The notes: generated by a model from the sequence alone, not told the origin. A DNA stretch of 53,278 nucleotides from Caulochytrium protostelioides (GCA_003615045.1 ML014239.1:1-53278), one strand, 5' to 3'. Counted from the stretch's first letter, positions 20,801-29,873 are shown. Numbers and translations: made by a program.

Positions 20801-23800
20801 CCGGGCTCCAAATGCGTCGGAGCACGCCGTCCGCATCTTCGACGACCACGGCATCGGCATCGGCCTCAGGGTCGGCACCGTCGCAGGTCAAGTATGACTT
20901 TGGACTGCGTGCCTTGAAGGTCGTCGTGGAAGCCGCGGGCCAGCTCCTGGAAAGCCAGGCCACGACCGTCGCCAAGCTCGACCGGGACGCACGCCTCGAG
21001 GCCGAGACCCAGGTCGTGCTGCAAGCGTTCTATACGAACACGGCGCCGAAGCTCGCGACCGCCGACTTGCCGTACGTGCTGTCCGTCATCATGGACGTGT
21101 TCCCGGCGCTGAGGCCCGCGCAGCTGCAGGCGCTCGGGCAGGTGCCCGAGGACGACGAGAGCCGGCTGGCACGGTTCGCACGACTCGCGAGCCGCGTCTG
21201 CGCCACCGAAGCGCTGAGCGCGCCAGCCGATCGGGGCGCCCGCGACGCGGCGGACCACGTACCGACCTTCCTCGAGCGGCTGTGCCAGTTCTACCATGCA
21301 TGCACGGCCCGGATCGGCAGCGTGCTCGTGGGGCCGTCGCGCACCGGCAAGACCCGGCTCTGGACCAAGTTCGCCGACGTGCTCGAGGCGATGGACGCGG
21401 ACGTGCACGTGCATACCTTCGTGGTCGCGCCCAAGGCGCTGCCGCGCGAGCAGCTCTTCGGCAGCCTGGACCTCGCCACACGCGAGTGGACCGACGGCGT
21501 GCTCTCCCACGCCGCCCGCAGCGCCGTCCGCCTCAGCGCCGAGCACCCGCGCGATCACATCCTCATCGTCTGCGACGGCGACATCGACCCCGAATGGATC
21601 GAGGCACTCAACTCGGTACTGGATGATAACCGCTGCCTGACGCTGCCCAACGGCGAGCGGTTTTCCTTCACGTCCCACGTCCATTTCATCTTCGAGACGC
21701 ACAGCCTACGGCACGCGAGTCCCGCCACCATCAGCCGCATGGGCATCATTCAGCTCGAGACGCCCGTCGCCGCGGCCGACGGCTTGGCGCACGACCTCTT
21801 CCAGTACGGCCTGACCAACGTGCTCGAGACGGCGGACACCGTCTCGACCCTGCGGGGTGTCGTAAAGCACGTGTACGCCACGTGTCAGCCGTTCATGCTG
21901 CCCACGTGGACCCCGCTCGATCTGTGGCAGACCCTGCTGACCGCGATGCGGCAGCGCCATGCGGCCAAGCAGCCCGTCAGCGTGCTGCAGATCCTGATGC
22001 TCGGCTTGCCGCCGTGGATTCAGCACGACCGTGACATCGCCGTCGTGATGGGCCATGTCCGCGACGCCATGGGGCAACATCACTTGAGCACGCAGCTGCC
22101 GAGCGAGAGCGATAACGACCATGAGCACGCGAGCTACCGTCTCGATGACGCCCAGCCAGCATCGCTCGCGACGTCTACCCTGACGTCTGGTCAGAACCGA
22201 GCGCGCGCGCTGCTGACGGACGCCATCGCTGCGGGCGTACCTGCACTCTTGACGCTGCCCTCACCGGCCCCCCTATCGCGCGACGCCGTTACGCATGGAG
22301 GCGGCCGCGCCACCCTCACGCGCCACGTGGCGGCCGCGCTCAATGCCGACGTGTGCCATATCCAGTGCAGCGCCGGGATGGACGTGACGCAAATCCTGTC
22401 GCGCATCGGCATGCACGTGTCCCCCTCGCAGCTGCGCGGCCGCCCGTGCTGGGCCCCCAAGCACGGGCCCCGCCTTGTCGTTTACCTCGCGGGGATCGAG
22501 CGCCTGGACCGCGACGTGTACGGCACAACGCCCGTGCTGCAGGCCGTGAAGCAATGGCTCCAGCAGGGCGGGTTCGATGCGCCCGCGACCGCCAAGACGG
22601 ATGTCGCCTTCATCGCGTGGTCCAAGGTCAGCTTCGTCGCGTCAGTTGGCTCCCGCGCGGAGGGCCTCGCCGAGTCGGTGCAGCCATACGCGTCGCTGTT
22701 CACGGTGATCCCCGTGGCGCCGTGCTCCGGCGACGACCTCGAGGGGCTGCTGACGGCGCAGATGGACCACGGCCTGCGCCGCCGCCACGAGACGGCGCTG
22801 CCGCCCGCCGTCGCCGCGCGCGCCGTACAAGCCATGTGCGCCGTCGCCGCCCTGCCGGGCCTGCCCGCGCCCTGTGTGCACCTCGCGTACGTGATGGGCT
22901 GGATGCAGAGCGTCGTCGACATTGCCACGGCGCCGCGCCAGGCAAGCGAGGAGGCCGTGGTGGCGGCCACGCTGTCGGGACTCCTGGCGATGGCGCTGCG
23001 CTTGTTTGGCGTGACGGCAGCCTTGCGCGCCGCCGTCTACGAGCACATCACGCGGGCAATGGGGGCCGCGGTCCCGCCGCTCGCGGCGTGGGGCGACCGC
23101 ATCGCCCTTCCAGAGCTGGCAGCGGAGGTGCGCCGCCACGTGGACGCCGCCGCCGCCGCCCCGCCGTCGCTCCTGCTGCCGGCGCCGCGGTGGACGGCGC
23201 CGCGGTACGTCGCGACGTACGCGTCGTGGATCGGCCACGAGGACGTCGCCGTGCTCAACACCATCGATCGTTTCCTGGCCGAAGCGGTCCACCCGCTTCT
23301 GTATCTGCGGGCGGCGCCCAGCCGCCTCGACGCGGCGCACGTGGCGCACGCCATCGAGGACGCCGGGTATACCGTCCTCGCGGGCAGCTACGGATCAAGC
23401 GCGGCGCTGCAGCCGACGGTGGCGCAGGTGACGGCCGACATCCATGCAGTGTTCGAACGCGTCTACCTCAAGCCGGACGCCGACATGGGCAAGAAGTTTG
23501 TCGTGCTGCTCTCCTCGCTGCACCTCGCCGTCTGGGCGCCTTGTCTGAACGAGCTGCTCGTGAACGGGTATGCGTACTTCCTGACCGGCGACGAGCACGC
23601 CACCGTGAGCAAAGCGCTCGCGGCCCAGCAGGTCGAGACGCTGCGCCACTTCTGGTTTGCTGCGGGCGCGCGGATCCGGTTCGTGCTTGTCTCGACCGAC
23701 GCGAACATCCACGACCACGTGCAGCACGCGTTCGCCACGCTGTGGCGCACGGCGGCGTTCATGTGGAGGGTGCCGGACGTCTCGCCGGACGAGCAGCTCG

Positions 23801-26800
23801 AGGTCCTCGAGCATCGGCTGGTGCGCCACGAGGGGCTGGCGGCCGCGGATCGCGCCGGGATCGCGCAGGCCATCACAGCGTTCGGTGCGGAGGCGCGCGT
23901 CCCGGCGTCCGCGCTGGTCCTCGCCGTCCGCTGCTTCAACACGCTGTTTTCCCGGCAGCACCGCGAGAGCCAGCAGCAGTGCGGATGGTACCGTCAGGGT
24001 CTGACCAAGCTAGCGGAGGCGGGGACCGCGATTGCGCAGCTCAAGATCGAAGCTGCGCAGCAGCAGCAGGTTCTGAAGGAAAAGGAAATCGAGGCCGACG
24101 CGCAGCTCTCCGCGATGTCGACGGCGATGGTCGAGGCGAAGCAAGCCACGACCGAGATGGTCGCGCTGCAGGGCCATCTCCAGCGGGAGCGCGACGCGGC
24201 GTCGCAGCAGCAGCAGCAGATCGCGGCCCAGCTGAGCGGCGTCGCGCCGCTCTTTGAGCAGGCCAAGGGCGCGGTTGGCGACCTCAAGAGCGAGTCGCTG
24301 ACCGAAATCCGGTCGCTGCGGGCGCCGCCGGCCGCGGTGCGGGACGTGCTGGAGGCCGTCCTGCGCCTGCTCGGGCATACCGACACGTCTTGGAACGCCA
24401 TGAAGGCGTTCCTCGGGCAGCGCACGGTCAAGGAGAGTTTGCTCAACTTTAACCTCCAGGGCATGAGCGCGAGCCGGTACCGTCCGGCAATGGCCCTGAT
24501 CGAGCGGCAACCCGACTCGTTCGAAGAAGACAAGATCAAACGCTCGAGCTTGGCGGCCGCGCCCCTGGCGATGTGGGCGAAGGCCGTCTGTGCCTACGGC
24601 AGTGTTCTGGAGACCACGCTGCCCCTGCAGCAAGCGCTGCGCGCCGCGGATACTTCGCTGGTGCGTCTACAAGAAGAGTATGACGCGTGCGAGCTGAAGC
24701 GGCGCCAGCTCGATGACCACGTGGCGGCGCTGAAGCAGCGGTTCGGGCAGCTCTCGGTCGAGGCGGAGCAGCTGAAGGCGCAGTTCGCGAAAGCGACCCA
24801 CGCCATCGCGACGGCCGAGACGCTCGTGAAGCAGCTGGACCGCGAGAAGGGCCGCTGGCAGACGCACGTCGCCACGCTGACCCGCGACATGAGCCGGCTC
24901 TCAATGAACAGCGTCGTGACCGCCTGCGCCCTCGTTTTCATGTCCCACGTCGACCTAGCGGCCCGCGCCCACCACATCCGCGCGTGGGGCGACCGCGTCG
25001 CGCACCACGACGGGTCGCCGTACACGCCGCCCGCGGACGATCTGAGCGTGTGGGCGATGGTGAGTGACAGTGAAGCGTTGCTGGAGTGGCAGACGATGGG
25101 GCTCGCGAACGACGCGCTCTCGATGCAGAATGCCGTGACGATTGACTTCATGGTGGGCCAGCACGGCATCGCGGTGCCGCTCGTGCTCGACCCATCGAGC
25201 AACGCGCGGACCTGGCTCACCCACCGGTATGCTGCGAGCAAGACCTTCAAGGTCGTCTCGCTGCTCGCGAGCCACGTGGTGGCCGCCCTCGAGATGGCCG
25301 TGCGCTTCGGGCACCAGCTGCTGATCACGGACTGCGACGAGATTCCTGCGATCCTGCACGACGTCGTGCTCTTCCTGGCGTCTTCGGCCCATGAAGTGGA
25401 TCCGTCGTCGTCGTCATCGACCGGATCGCGGCTCGTCAAGGTCGGCGACAAGGTGCTGGAGGCGCATCCGCAGCTCCGATTGATCCTGCTGACACGCGCA
25501 GCGAGCGCCCGGATTCCGGCGGAGCTGTCGCCGGCCGTGCAGACGATCGACTTCTCGATGTCGCTGCATGGCCTTTCGGTCCAGTTCCTCGACAGCACGC
25601 TCGCACTGAAGCGCCCCGAGCTGAATGCGCAGCGCGCCGCGTGCATGATGCAGGAGCTCGCGGGGGCGCGCACGCTCAAGCAGAACGAGGCCGAGATCCT
25701 CAACCGGCTCACCGCCGCGACGTCTCTGCTCGACGACGCCGAGCTCATGCGCTCGCTCCAAGAAACGGCGCACAGCAGCGCCCGCGTCCAGCAGTCCCTC
25801 GCGACGTCGCAGCAGCTCCAGCAGCAGATCGCGCAGGAGCGCGTCACCTATGCGCCGTTCGCGGACCTCGCGGCCCGCGTGTATGTCGGCCTCCAGGCGC
25901 TGCGCCACCTCAATCCGATCTACCGGTTCGCCTTCGACCGGTACCTCGCGGCCCTCGTGGCCGCCGTGCAGAGCCACGTGGCCGTCGCCTCGGACTCGCC
26001 CGAGCTCGTTGTGAAGCTCCTGCAGCAGGCGCTCATCGGAACGGTGCTGCGCCACTACCGCTTCACCTTCTTTGAGCGCGACCGCACCGCCGCGCAGCTC
26101 TGGATCCTCCGCATCGCGTACGCGTGGCCAGACGCCGTCTGGCACGCAGTGCTCGCCGTCCGTCCGGTCGACGCCGCCGCGCTGACCGCCCTCACGCACG
26201 AGCTGGCCTTATCGCCGTCCGACGCCGCCACCGTCGCCGCCGCCGCCGCCAGTGCTGCGTCGTCGTCTTCGTCGCGGGCATCAGGCGGACTCGAGCGACT
26301 GCAGACAGATGCGACGCCGAGCACGGGACTTCTGTGCGTGCGGCATCTGCTGCCCGAGCTCTTCCCCACGTTCGCGGAGCAGCTGGTGGCGCAGGCCTCG
26401 CGGATGGGCAAACCGGCCACCGCCGTCCAGGAGACGGCCGCTGCCGCCCAGGAGGCGACGGCTGCTGCGCCCGACCTGGCGGCGCTGTATGCGCTCGAGA
26501 GCCCCGTGCTGTTCCTCTTTACCTCGGGCGTCGACATGACCCCCGACATTCTCCAGTTCGCGGCGGCGCAGCAGCAGCGCGACGGCGTCGCCCTCGACGT
26601 CATGGCGCTCAGCGGCGAGACGGACGCGGCGCTCGCCGCGGCGGTGCAGACCGCGTCGCAGCGCGACCACGCCTGGCTCCTCATCCAAAACGTCCAGATC
26701 GCGCCGCAGGTCGTCAAGCTCCTGCAGGGCCTCTCGGGGCGGCCTGTGCCGGCCAAGCCACGCAACGGGCCCGCCGACCAGGACGCCGCGGCGGCCGACC

Positions 26801-28464
26801 TGGACGATACCGCAGCAAAGCCGCGGCCACGGTTCTGGCTGACCGCCGACGCCAGCGCCGCCTTGCCCGACGCGCTCTACGAGCTGTGCCACGTGGTCAT
26901 TGTCGAAGCGCCGCAGGGGCTGGCCGCGAACCTGAGGCGCACGCTGAGCACCTGGACGCCGCCGCCTGCGGCGGCCGGGAACGCGCGGCTCGCGGCGCAG
27001 GCGGCGTTCGTCGTCGCATGGTTCCATGCGGTCGTGCAGGAGCGGCGGCAGTACCAACCGCAGGGCTGGACGCAGTGGTACGAGTTCGGCGCCGCCGACG
27101 TGGCCGCGCTCGCCGCCGCCGTCACGGCCTTCCTCCAGCGTCGCGCGGCGTCGCCGGCCGACCCGCGCGGCGCGGACGGCTGGGCGCCCGTCCAGGGCCT
27201 CGTGTGCGAGGCCTACTACGGCGCCAAGGTCGCCGACCCCATCGACCACCGCATCCTGCAGGCCGTCGCGGCGGCGCTGTTCCACGCGGCGCTGCTGCCG
27301 CTCGACGGGCGCGCGCCTACCAAGCGCCTGCCGGGCGGCCACGCGCTGCCGACGCCCACGGGCGACGACGGCTCGGCGGCGACGGCGACGGCGTGGCACG
27401 CGGCTGTCGCGCGCCTTGATCCCGCGAACGGCGGCGACCGCAGCTTCCTGGAGACGGCGCTGCTCAAAAGCCTGATGCTGCCCGAGAACATGGGCCGCGT
27501 CCGGATGATGGGGCTGACGACGCGCGTGGTCGAGCAGCTGAGCCGCTTGACGGCCATCCACGAGCATCCCGCGGCGCCGGCGTCGTCAGGATCCATAACA
27601 GCAGCAGCAGCCGCCAAGAAAGAAGGCCACGTGCAGCGGCTCCGCCGCGAGTGGGACGCCACGGTCCAGCGGATCGCCCCCGCCTTGCAGACGGGGATCG
27701 ACCAGCGGCCCGCGCCCAGCCATGATGTGCTGGCGCAGTTCTGGCGGGACGAGGCCGAGTTCGCGGTCGCCCTGCTGCGCCTCGTCCAGGTAACGCTCGC
27801 GCACGCCGCCGAGACGCTGGCGGCGGCCGACGCGGCCGACGCGGTGGCCACCGCGCTCCAGCGCGGCACGACGCCGCTCGCGTGGCGCAGCGTCTGGCCA
27901 GGCGCCCTCTCGCTCCAGCGCTACCTCGCCGACGTGACGACCCTAGCCACGGGCCTCGCGGCGCGCTTAGCGGAAGCATCGCCACGTGCTAGCAGCATCG
28001 CAAGCATGAGGCCATATACGCCCGGCACGGACGTGTTCCGCCCCGCCCTGTACTTGACGAGTCTGCGGCAAGCGGCCGCGCGGCGCTGCGACGTCTCGGT
28101 GGACGCGCTGGCGCTCACGGTCTTTGATGACGGCGACGCGGCGCCCGCGGGCGACCTCGCGGCCACATGGCTGAACGTGCACCTGCAGGGCGCGACGTAT
28201 GCGCAAGGCGTGCTGGCGCCGGTCTCGCGCAGCGATCCGTCGACGGCGACGCTCGCCTCGCTGCGGGTCGGGTACCGTCTCGTCGGCGCCGATGCGTCGG
28301 GCAGTGCGGCCGACGGCACGGCCGACGGCCGGGTGCGCGTGCCGGTGTATGCGGACAGCACGCGGCGCCAGCTGGTGGCGGAGCTGCCGCTGGTCTCGCG
28401 GCCGGGCGAGGAGACGGACTGGGCGCTGTTCAACGTAGCGCTCATGCTGCGCCACGAGTCGTGA
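14899..28464 (+). CDS. DYNC2H1: cytoplasmic dynein-2 heavy chain (retrograde IFT motor)
   Basis: Motor subunit of dynein-2, which drives retrograde intraflagellar transport. A single 4,521-residue frame starts at the first in-frame ATG (cgccATGg). The tail fills about residues 1-1400, then come the linker and the AAA ring. The AAA1 P-loop GPAGTGKTES lies at 1788, followed by FNCDEGLDLKSM and GAWGCFDEFNRL. These, with TPLTDRCYLTLTQAM, fit DYNC2H1 better than DYNC1H1 or axonemal chains. AAA2 has GPSRTGKT at 2145. AAA3 reads GGGRATL near 2467-2473, with arginine in place of the Walker lysine, and AAA4 shows no P-loop. The coiled-coil stalk and microtubule-binding tip lie at about 3025-3340 (SLTEIRSLRAPP, DTSWNAMKAFLG, RSSLAAAPLAMWAKA, VKQLDREKGRW). 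The C-terminal domain has FHAVVQERRQYQPQGW. Human DYNC2H1 has about 4,300 residues. No intron is needed. Confidence 0.95.
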   Translation: MAASDAATAALTAWLTAAWQPSQACAADAPVVAIAPATLAAFETFLRTPAERLRFLVPTSAAADGAFALAVHRPPPAAAGDRGAVAVAVVKRAPVVTPAQPLAAQLVALLFGPHDTARDVFALIQCALGPEVARAADGVPDAAVQQALDRLYRHVAPDADGAAATPLVARAGVIDAMALLKPALAASGQLRSNSEVQRSARSVVAWFKRPESDEPADADAADPSERLAGLVEHLQFLWASSGYQPGAQAVFLRLLWQAAALLCHQLQSVLAARVGYLDDHCDVGLLDDAIQLVHSVEDAATRFGETPPGSSSPSSSTAEADEETYATWQATVLGMKHRAAALASLLRAHQQALAFAREHEIDPSSDAALRSLQGPLARVRLEAALAMPAHHFAALVQVAQHHLQPLEALIEPMLLSSYADAPMARLLAGLQAYPDLFQRPFVAQRIEAPMAEAMRAVMRDARALICDADPSPDAAARGHARPPRRGSRPRSARLAQHSPRLQAMTQVRMMQAHLAQLAVMARRDPALDAEMQQVQRDLEQHQQQLVQAWLDAVMALGLPPPSTSTSTTHHELDRLFAFDEAGFLRVYYDERWVALAHDLQQLAVLGIPVPNAIAQQSQQSAHLQRYGRMLRHVAQIYNTLGDRIWPFLRPLLVQDAVAFEQIVTTRRPEDAAARGSSSMDDVVRAMVSAAQQLESQNTALQQTHRHVVAQIEALLELDYVADMDAIKARIGAMKHHVNRFLAQTFAEPRAPAAAAVQTWLTQLDRHLLTVLRHTMRQAVLAVADRHAAACEVVLLVAPDTEDVVPQVVPSIDALRATLYDRIQHVLSLHTALPTFDAHAAAALLDAYLGAAQDANAPYVVAAYTRAHAALDDVAAALARLALLVMPSRAQVEQMAAASVTMATPDAVAAAIDALKEQGRKTERLPSVLAVRGLTLALAPFKRGRDDQLQVVLDVLINHIRRHVTTRLQTVQAFCEGAEQLSRMRPTDLASLRAAQALNQQLKGMQADHASVVKELSAWYRLYRTTAPAAELGDDARLVSEDVLSLAAIPALESRHEQAMVILEGFEMLLDEQKSGLADRTKQRQTELLARLQDLVEQMTREPPDWGTMDGLAGGGTAGTASNDHERIGERVRANLAQTRLERYTSLAEQYQQQYAEIVETCQAFYVPLLPELQTLSTAALQRAAQMRVEATWHTRFTAEVASLMTESLVVAKTKAAEIMKGLSAWQADLEREIQSLDPPAAMRTSGEGPTPASAQGASLRALLSQTLTIRAFLPVVLQQLAIENWASEHWSQFAQLTGIAITRLEDLTLARLVARKDAIVPQLEALRQMDQRAAGQVFIRRTLDELDLWSFQAVFEFIPGTATGPAACMLIKNWAALHQQIANHMSLVASLQDSSSSNGSSSNGKSSAPYADRIQLWETRLGQLEQVLQRLGHVQRQWIYLLPIFTRPGVAFDEQDRFLRTDAIVQSILKGIQRDGSRVTAVLDRSDTAAAALDRINHDLDLCHRALLAFLETKRHAFPRLFFMGDEDALELLGRGADPKMIGQHIQKLFAGVARVHFAETATEPSATAPERSITAMESNDGEVVPFETPVAVTAKPEQWLLQFEAAMRATLEHRLGRLTSGSATADLEAEPIQVVGLAGQIAFTRATEEAIARAALPTLVESYRQQLASLTQMRRRPGTSRLMQLKLRHQILDTIHYVRVLEQLQARGVARVSDWHWQTQMRAYAPSRRFGPGFEGCHVVQMADHVVRVGYEYQGIAAKLVHTPLTDRCYLTLTQAMAAGRGGNPFGPAGTGKTESVKALAAQLGRGCLVFNCDEGLDLKSMARILEGLARQGAWGCFDEFNRLSPGVLSGLSQLIAAIQSKQIAAIQQAPSAMPSSVLASSNTPALAGSDTPVHPDTGIFVTLNPPTEEYGGRQDLPENLKGLFRSVAMTLPDATLIAQTILLTDGFTHGHVLGTKMAHILSYCATGLQMRRSTPSASSTTTASASASGSAPSQVKYDFGLRALKVVVEAAGQLLESQATTVAKLDRDARLEAETQVVLQAFYTNTAPKLATADLPYVLSVIMDVFPALRPAQLQALGQVPEDDESRLARFARLASRVCATEALSAPADRGARDAADHVPTFLERLCQFYHACTARIGSVLVGPSRTGKTRLWTKFADVLEAMDADVHVHTFVVAPKALPREQLFGSLDLATREWTDGVLSHAARSAVRLSAEHPRDHILIVCDGDIDPEWIEALNSVLDDNRCLTLPNGERFSFTSHVHFIFETHSLRHASPATISRMGIIQLETPVAAADGLAHDLFQYGLTNVLETADTVSTLRGVVKHVYATCQPFMLPTWTPLDLWQTLLTAMRQRHAAKQPVSVLQILMLGLPPWIQHDRDIAVVMGHVRDAMGQHHLSTQLPSESDNDHEHASYRLDDAQPASLATSTLTSGQNRARALLTDAIAAGVPALLTLPSPAPLSRDAVTHGGGRATLTRHVAAALNADVCHIQCSAGMDVTQILSRIGMHVSPSQLRGRPCWAPKHGPRLVVYLAGIERLDRDVYGTTPVLQAVKQWLQQGGFDAPATAKTDVAFIAWSKVSFVASVGSRAEGLAESVQPYASLFTVIPVAPCSGDDLEGLLTAQMDHGLRRRHETALPPAVAARAVQAMCAVAALPGLPAPCVHLAYVMGWMQSVVDIATAPRQASEEAVVAATLSGLLAMALRLFGVTAALRAAVYEHITRAMGAAVPPLAAWGDRIALPELAAEVRRHVDAAAAAPPSLLLPAPRWTAPRYVATYASWIGHEDVAVLNTIDRFLAEAVHPLLYLRAAPSRLDAAHVAHAIEDAGYTVLAGSYGSSAALQPTVAQVTADIHAVFERVYLKPDADMGKKFVVLLSSLHLAVWAPCLNELLVNGYAYFLTGDEHATVSKALAAQQVETLRHFWFAAGARIRFVLVSTDANIHDHVQHAFATLWRTAAFMWRVPDVSPDEQLEVLEHRLVRHEGLAAADRAGIAQAITAFGAEARVPASALVLAVRCFNTLFSRQHRESQQQCGWYRQGLTKLAEAGTAIAQLKIEAAQQQQVLKEKEIEADAQLSAMSTAMVEAKQATTEMVALQGHLQRERDAASQQQQQIAAQLSGVAPLFEQAKGAVGDLKSESLTEIRSLRAPPAAVRDVLEAVLRLLGHTDTSWNAMKAFLGQRTVKESLLNFNLQGMSASRYRPAMALIERQPDSFEEDKIKRSSLAAAPLAMWAKAVCAYGSVLETTLPLQQALRAADTSLVRLQEEYDACELKRRQLDDHVAALKQRFGQLSVEAEQLKAQFAKATHAIATAETLVKQLDREKGRWQTHVATLTRDMSRLSMNSVVTACALVFMSHVDLAARAHHIRAWGDRVAHHDGSPYTPPADDLSVWAMVSDSEALLEWQTMGLANDALSMQNAVTIDFMVGQHGIAVPLVLDPSSNARTWLTHRYAASKTFKVVSLLASHVVAALEMAVRFGHQLLITDCDEIPAILHDVVLFLASSAHEVDPSSSSSTGSRLVKVGDKVLEAHPQLRLILLTRAASARIPAELSPAVQTIDFSMSLHGLSVQFLDSTLALKRPELNAQRAACMMQELAGARTLKQNEAEILNRLTAATSLLDDAELMRSLQETAHSSARVQQSLATSQQLQQQIAQERVTYAPFADLAARVYVGLQALRHLNPIYRFAFDRYLAALVAAVQSHVAVASDSPELVVKLLQQALIGTVLRHYRFTFFERDRTAAQLWILRIAYAWPDAVWHAVLAVRPVDAAALTALTHELALSPSDAATVAAAAASAASSSSSRASGGLERLQTDATPSTGLLCVRHLLPELFPTFAEQLVAQASRMGKPATAVQETAAAAQEATAAAPDLAALYALESPVLFLFTSGVDMTPDILQFAAAQQQRDGVALDVMALSGETDAALAAAVQTASQRDHAWLLIQNVQIAPQVVKLLQGLSGRPVPAKPRNGPADQDAAAADLDDTAAKPRPRFWLTADASAALPDALYELCHVVIVEAPQGLAANLRRTLSTWTPPPAAAGNARLAAQAAFVVAWFHAVVQERRQYQPQGWTQWYEFGAADVAALAAAVTAFLQRRAASPADPRGADGWAPVQGLVCEAYYGAKVADPIDHRILQAVAAALFHAALLPLDGRAPTKRLPGGHALPTPTGDDGSAATATAWHAAVARLDPANGGDRSFLETALLKSLMLPENMGRVRMMGLTTRVVEQLSRLTAIHEHPAAPASSGSITAAAAAKKEGHVQRLRREWDATVQRIAPALQTGIDQRPAPSHDVLAQFWRDEAEFAVALLRLVQVTLAHAAETLAAADAADAVATALQRGTTPLAWRSVWPGALSLQRYLADVTTLATGLAARLAEASPRASSIASMRPYTPGTDVFRPALYLTSLRQAAARRCDVSVDALALTVFDDGDAAPAGDLAATWLNVHLQGATYAQGVLAPVSRSDPSTATLASLRVGYRLVGADASGSAADGTADGRVRVPVYADSTRRQLVAELPLVSRPGEETDWALFNVALMLRHES

Positions 28465-28719
28465 TCGCGGCCAGGCCGGAGCCTTGCTGCGATCAGCCGC
28501 CATGGGCCGCCCGCCAGGAAGCACGTCGCCCCATCAAACGCATGCAGAAAACAGTCTATTTACAGAGGACGGCCGGTGGCCGTCGCTTTTTGAGGAAACG
28601 AAGAGAAATACAGAGATCAGACGCATGTTGATGCCTGGTGCGTTCGTAGCTCACGCGAGCGCAAGCACCAGATGGTCCAGCCAAGACATCGATGCGCGGG
28701 GGGCAGGCCGTCGGCGCCG
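28465..28719. other. convergent 3' spacer between DYNC2H1 and GTR1
   Basis: This 255-bp spacer separates two stop codons. A more AT-rich stretch around 28548-28625 probably carries the cleavage and polyadenylation signals for both genes. Nothing else is visible. Confidence 0.5.
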
Positions 28720-29637
28720 CTAGCGGGTGCGCAGGGGCATCATCTCGATCTGCTCGAACTGGGCGCGCACGGCGGCAATGTTGATGTGGACGGTGGCCGA
28801 CTGGACGAGCGGGTCGCTCGTAATGAGCATCACGTAGGTGTTGGGCGTGAGGACGTCGATGTAGGCGGCGAAGCGGCCGGTGCAGATCTCCATGTTCTGG
28901 AACTGGGCCTGGCCGCGCGTGCAGCTGAGCTTGAAGCGCTTGACAATGTTGGAGACCTTCTCGAAGCGGTGGACGTCCGGGTGGCGGCGCGAGGGCTGCG
29001 TCGCGTGCGAGATGACGAGGAAGGTCGTGCGCTCGAACAGCACGATCTCGTCGGCGTCGCAGACGTGGCAGAAGCGGTCGAGCCGCTGCTCGAGCAGCCG
29101 CACGTTCGGGATCAGCGTGTACACGATCGAGGACCACGCCTTGTACAGCGTCTCGTCCCAGATGGACGTCTGGAACGCCGTCACGTCGAACGGCGCCGAG
29201 CGCTGGCGCAGCGCGTCGACGCGCTCGCGGAAGAGAGCCGCGCGCAGGTCTGCGGGGACCAGGTCCATCTTGTGCAGCAGGCAGAACACGCGCGCGTTGC
29301 GCGAGTGGTCCGCGATCGCCTCGAGGATCGACTGGTAGTACTGCAGGTCCTTGCTGAGCTCGCGGCTCTCGATGTCAAAGACATAGATCAGCACCTCCAC
29401 GTTGCGGAAGATGTGCTGCCGCTGCGAGGAGATGTAGTCCTCCATGAACGCGTCCTGCCCGCCGCAGTCCCACAGGTTGAGCACGAGGTTCCCGAGGAAG
29501 CGCACGTTCGAGTGCTCCACGTCGATCGTCGCGCCCAGCCGCCGCGTGTCGCGCGCAATGTAGTTGGCGAAGATGATCGACCGCATCGACGTCTTGCCCG
29601 ATCCGGACTTGCCCATCAGCAGCACTTTCCGCTTCAT
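28720..29637 (-). CDS. GTR1: Rag GTPase, Gtr1/RagA type
   Basis: Small GTPase that pairs with Gtr2/RagC on the vacuole or lysosome and signals amino-acid sufficiency to TORC1. The protein has 305 residues, normal for RagA/Gtr1. The P-loop [10 protein letters not shown] lies at residues 9-18. The switch II motif LWDCGGQD is near 55-62. The base-recognition motif is HKMD rather than NKxD, which is typical of RagA/Gtr1. The second half is the roadblock-like Rag C-terminal domain, including [15 protein letters not shown] and [15 protein letters not shown]. The ATG at 29637 directly precedes the GTPase core, so the start is clear. It faces DYNC2H1 tail to tail. RagC/Gtr2 is excluded by the residues around the P-loop and by HKMD. 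Confidence 0.96.
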   Translation of the reverse strand: MKRKVLLMGKSGSGKTSMRSIIFANYIARDTRRLGATIDVEHSNVRFLGNLVLNLWDCGGQDAFMEDYISSQRQHIFRNVEVLIYVFDIESRELSKDLQYYQSILEAIADHSRNARVFCLLHKMDLVPADLRAALFRERVDALRQRSAPFDVTAFQTSIWDETLYKAWSSIVYTLIPNVRLLEQRLDRFCHVCDADEIVLFERTTFLVISHATQPSRRHPDVHRFEKVSNIVKRFKLSCTRGQAQFQNMEICTGRFAAYIDVLTPNTYVMLITSDPLVQSATVHINIAAVRAQFEQIEMMPLRTR

Positions 29638-29803
29638 CCTGGCGGCCCGTAGCGGCGTCGCGGACGCGGCACAGCGAGATCGCTGACAGACAGAAAAATC
29701 GAAATGAACGCCGGCGGTGGCGGCGGACCTGCGGTCGGTGTGTAGGCGGCGGCGGCGGCGGTCGCGGAGTACCAGGACTCACCCCGGGGCAAGCGATCCA
29801 GAG

Positions 29804-29804
<1 letters not shown>

Positions 29805-29843
<39 letters not shown>
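29805..29843. repeat. (CAG)13 trinucleotide repeat
   Basis: Thirteen uninterrupted CAG units lie about 170 bp upstream of the GTR1 start codon, in its presumed promoter or leader. It is not part of a recognised coding frame. Confidence 0.95.
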
Positions 29844-29845
<2 letters not shown>

Positions 29846-29873
29846 CAGGCGGTCGGCGGAGGCATCAAGGGGC

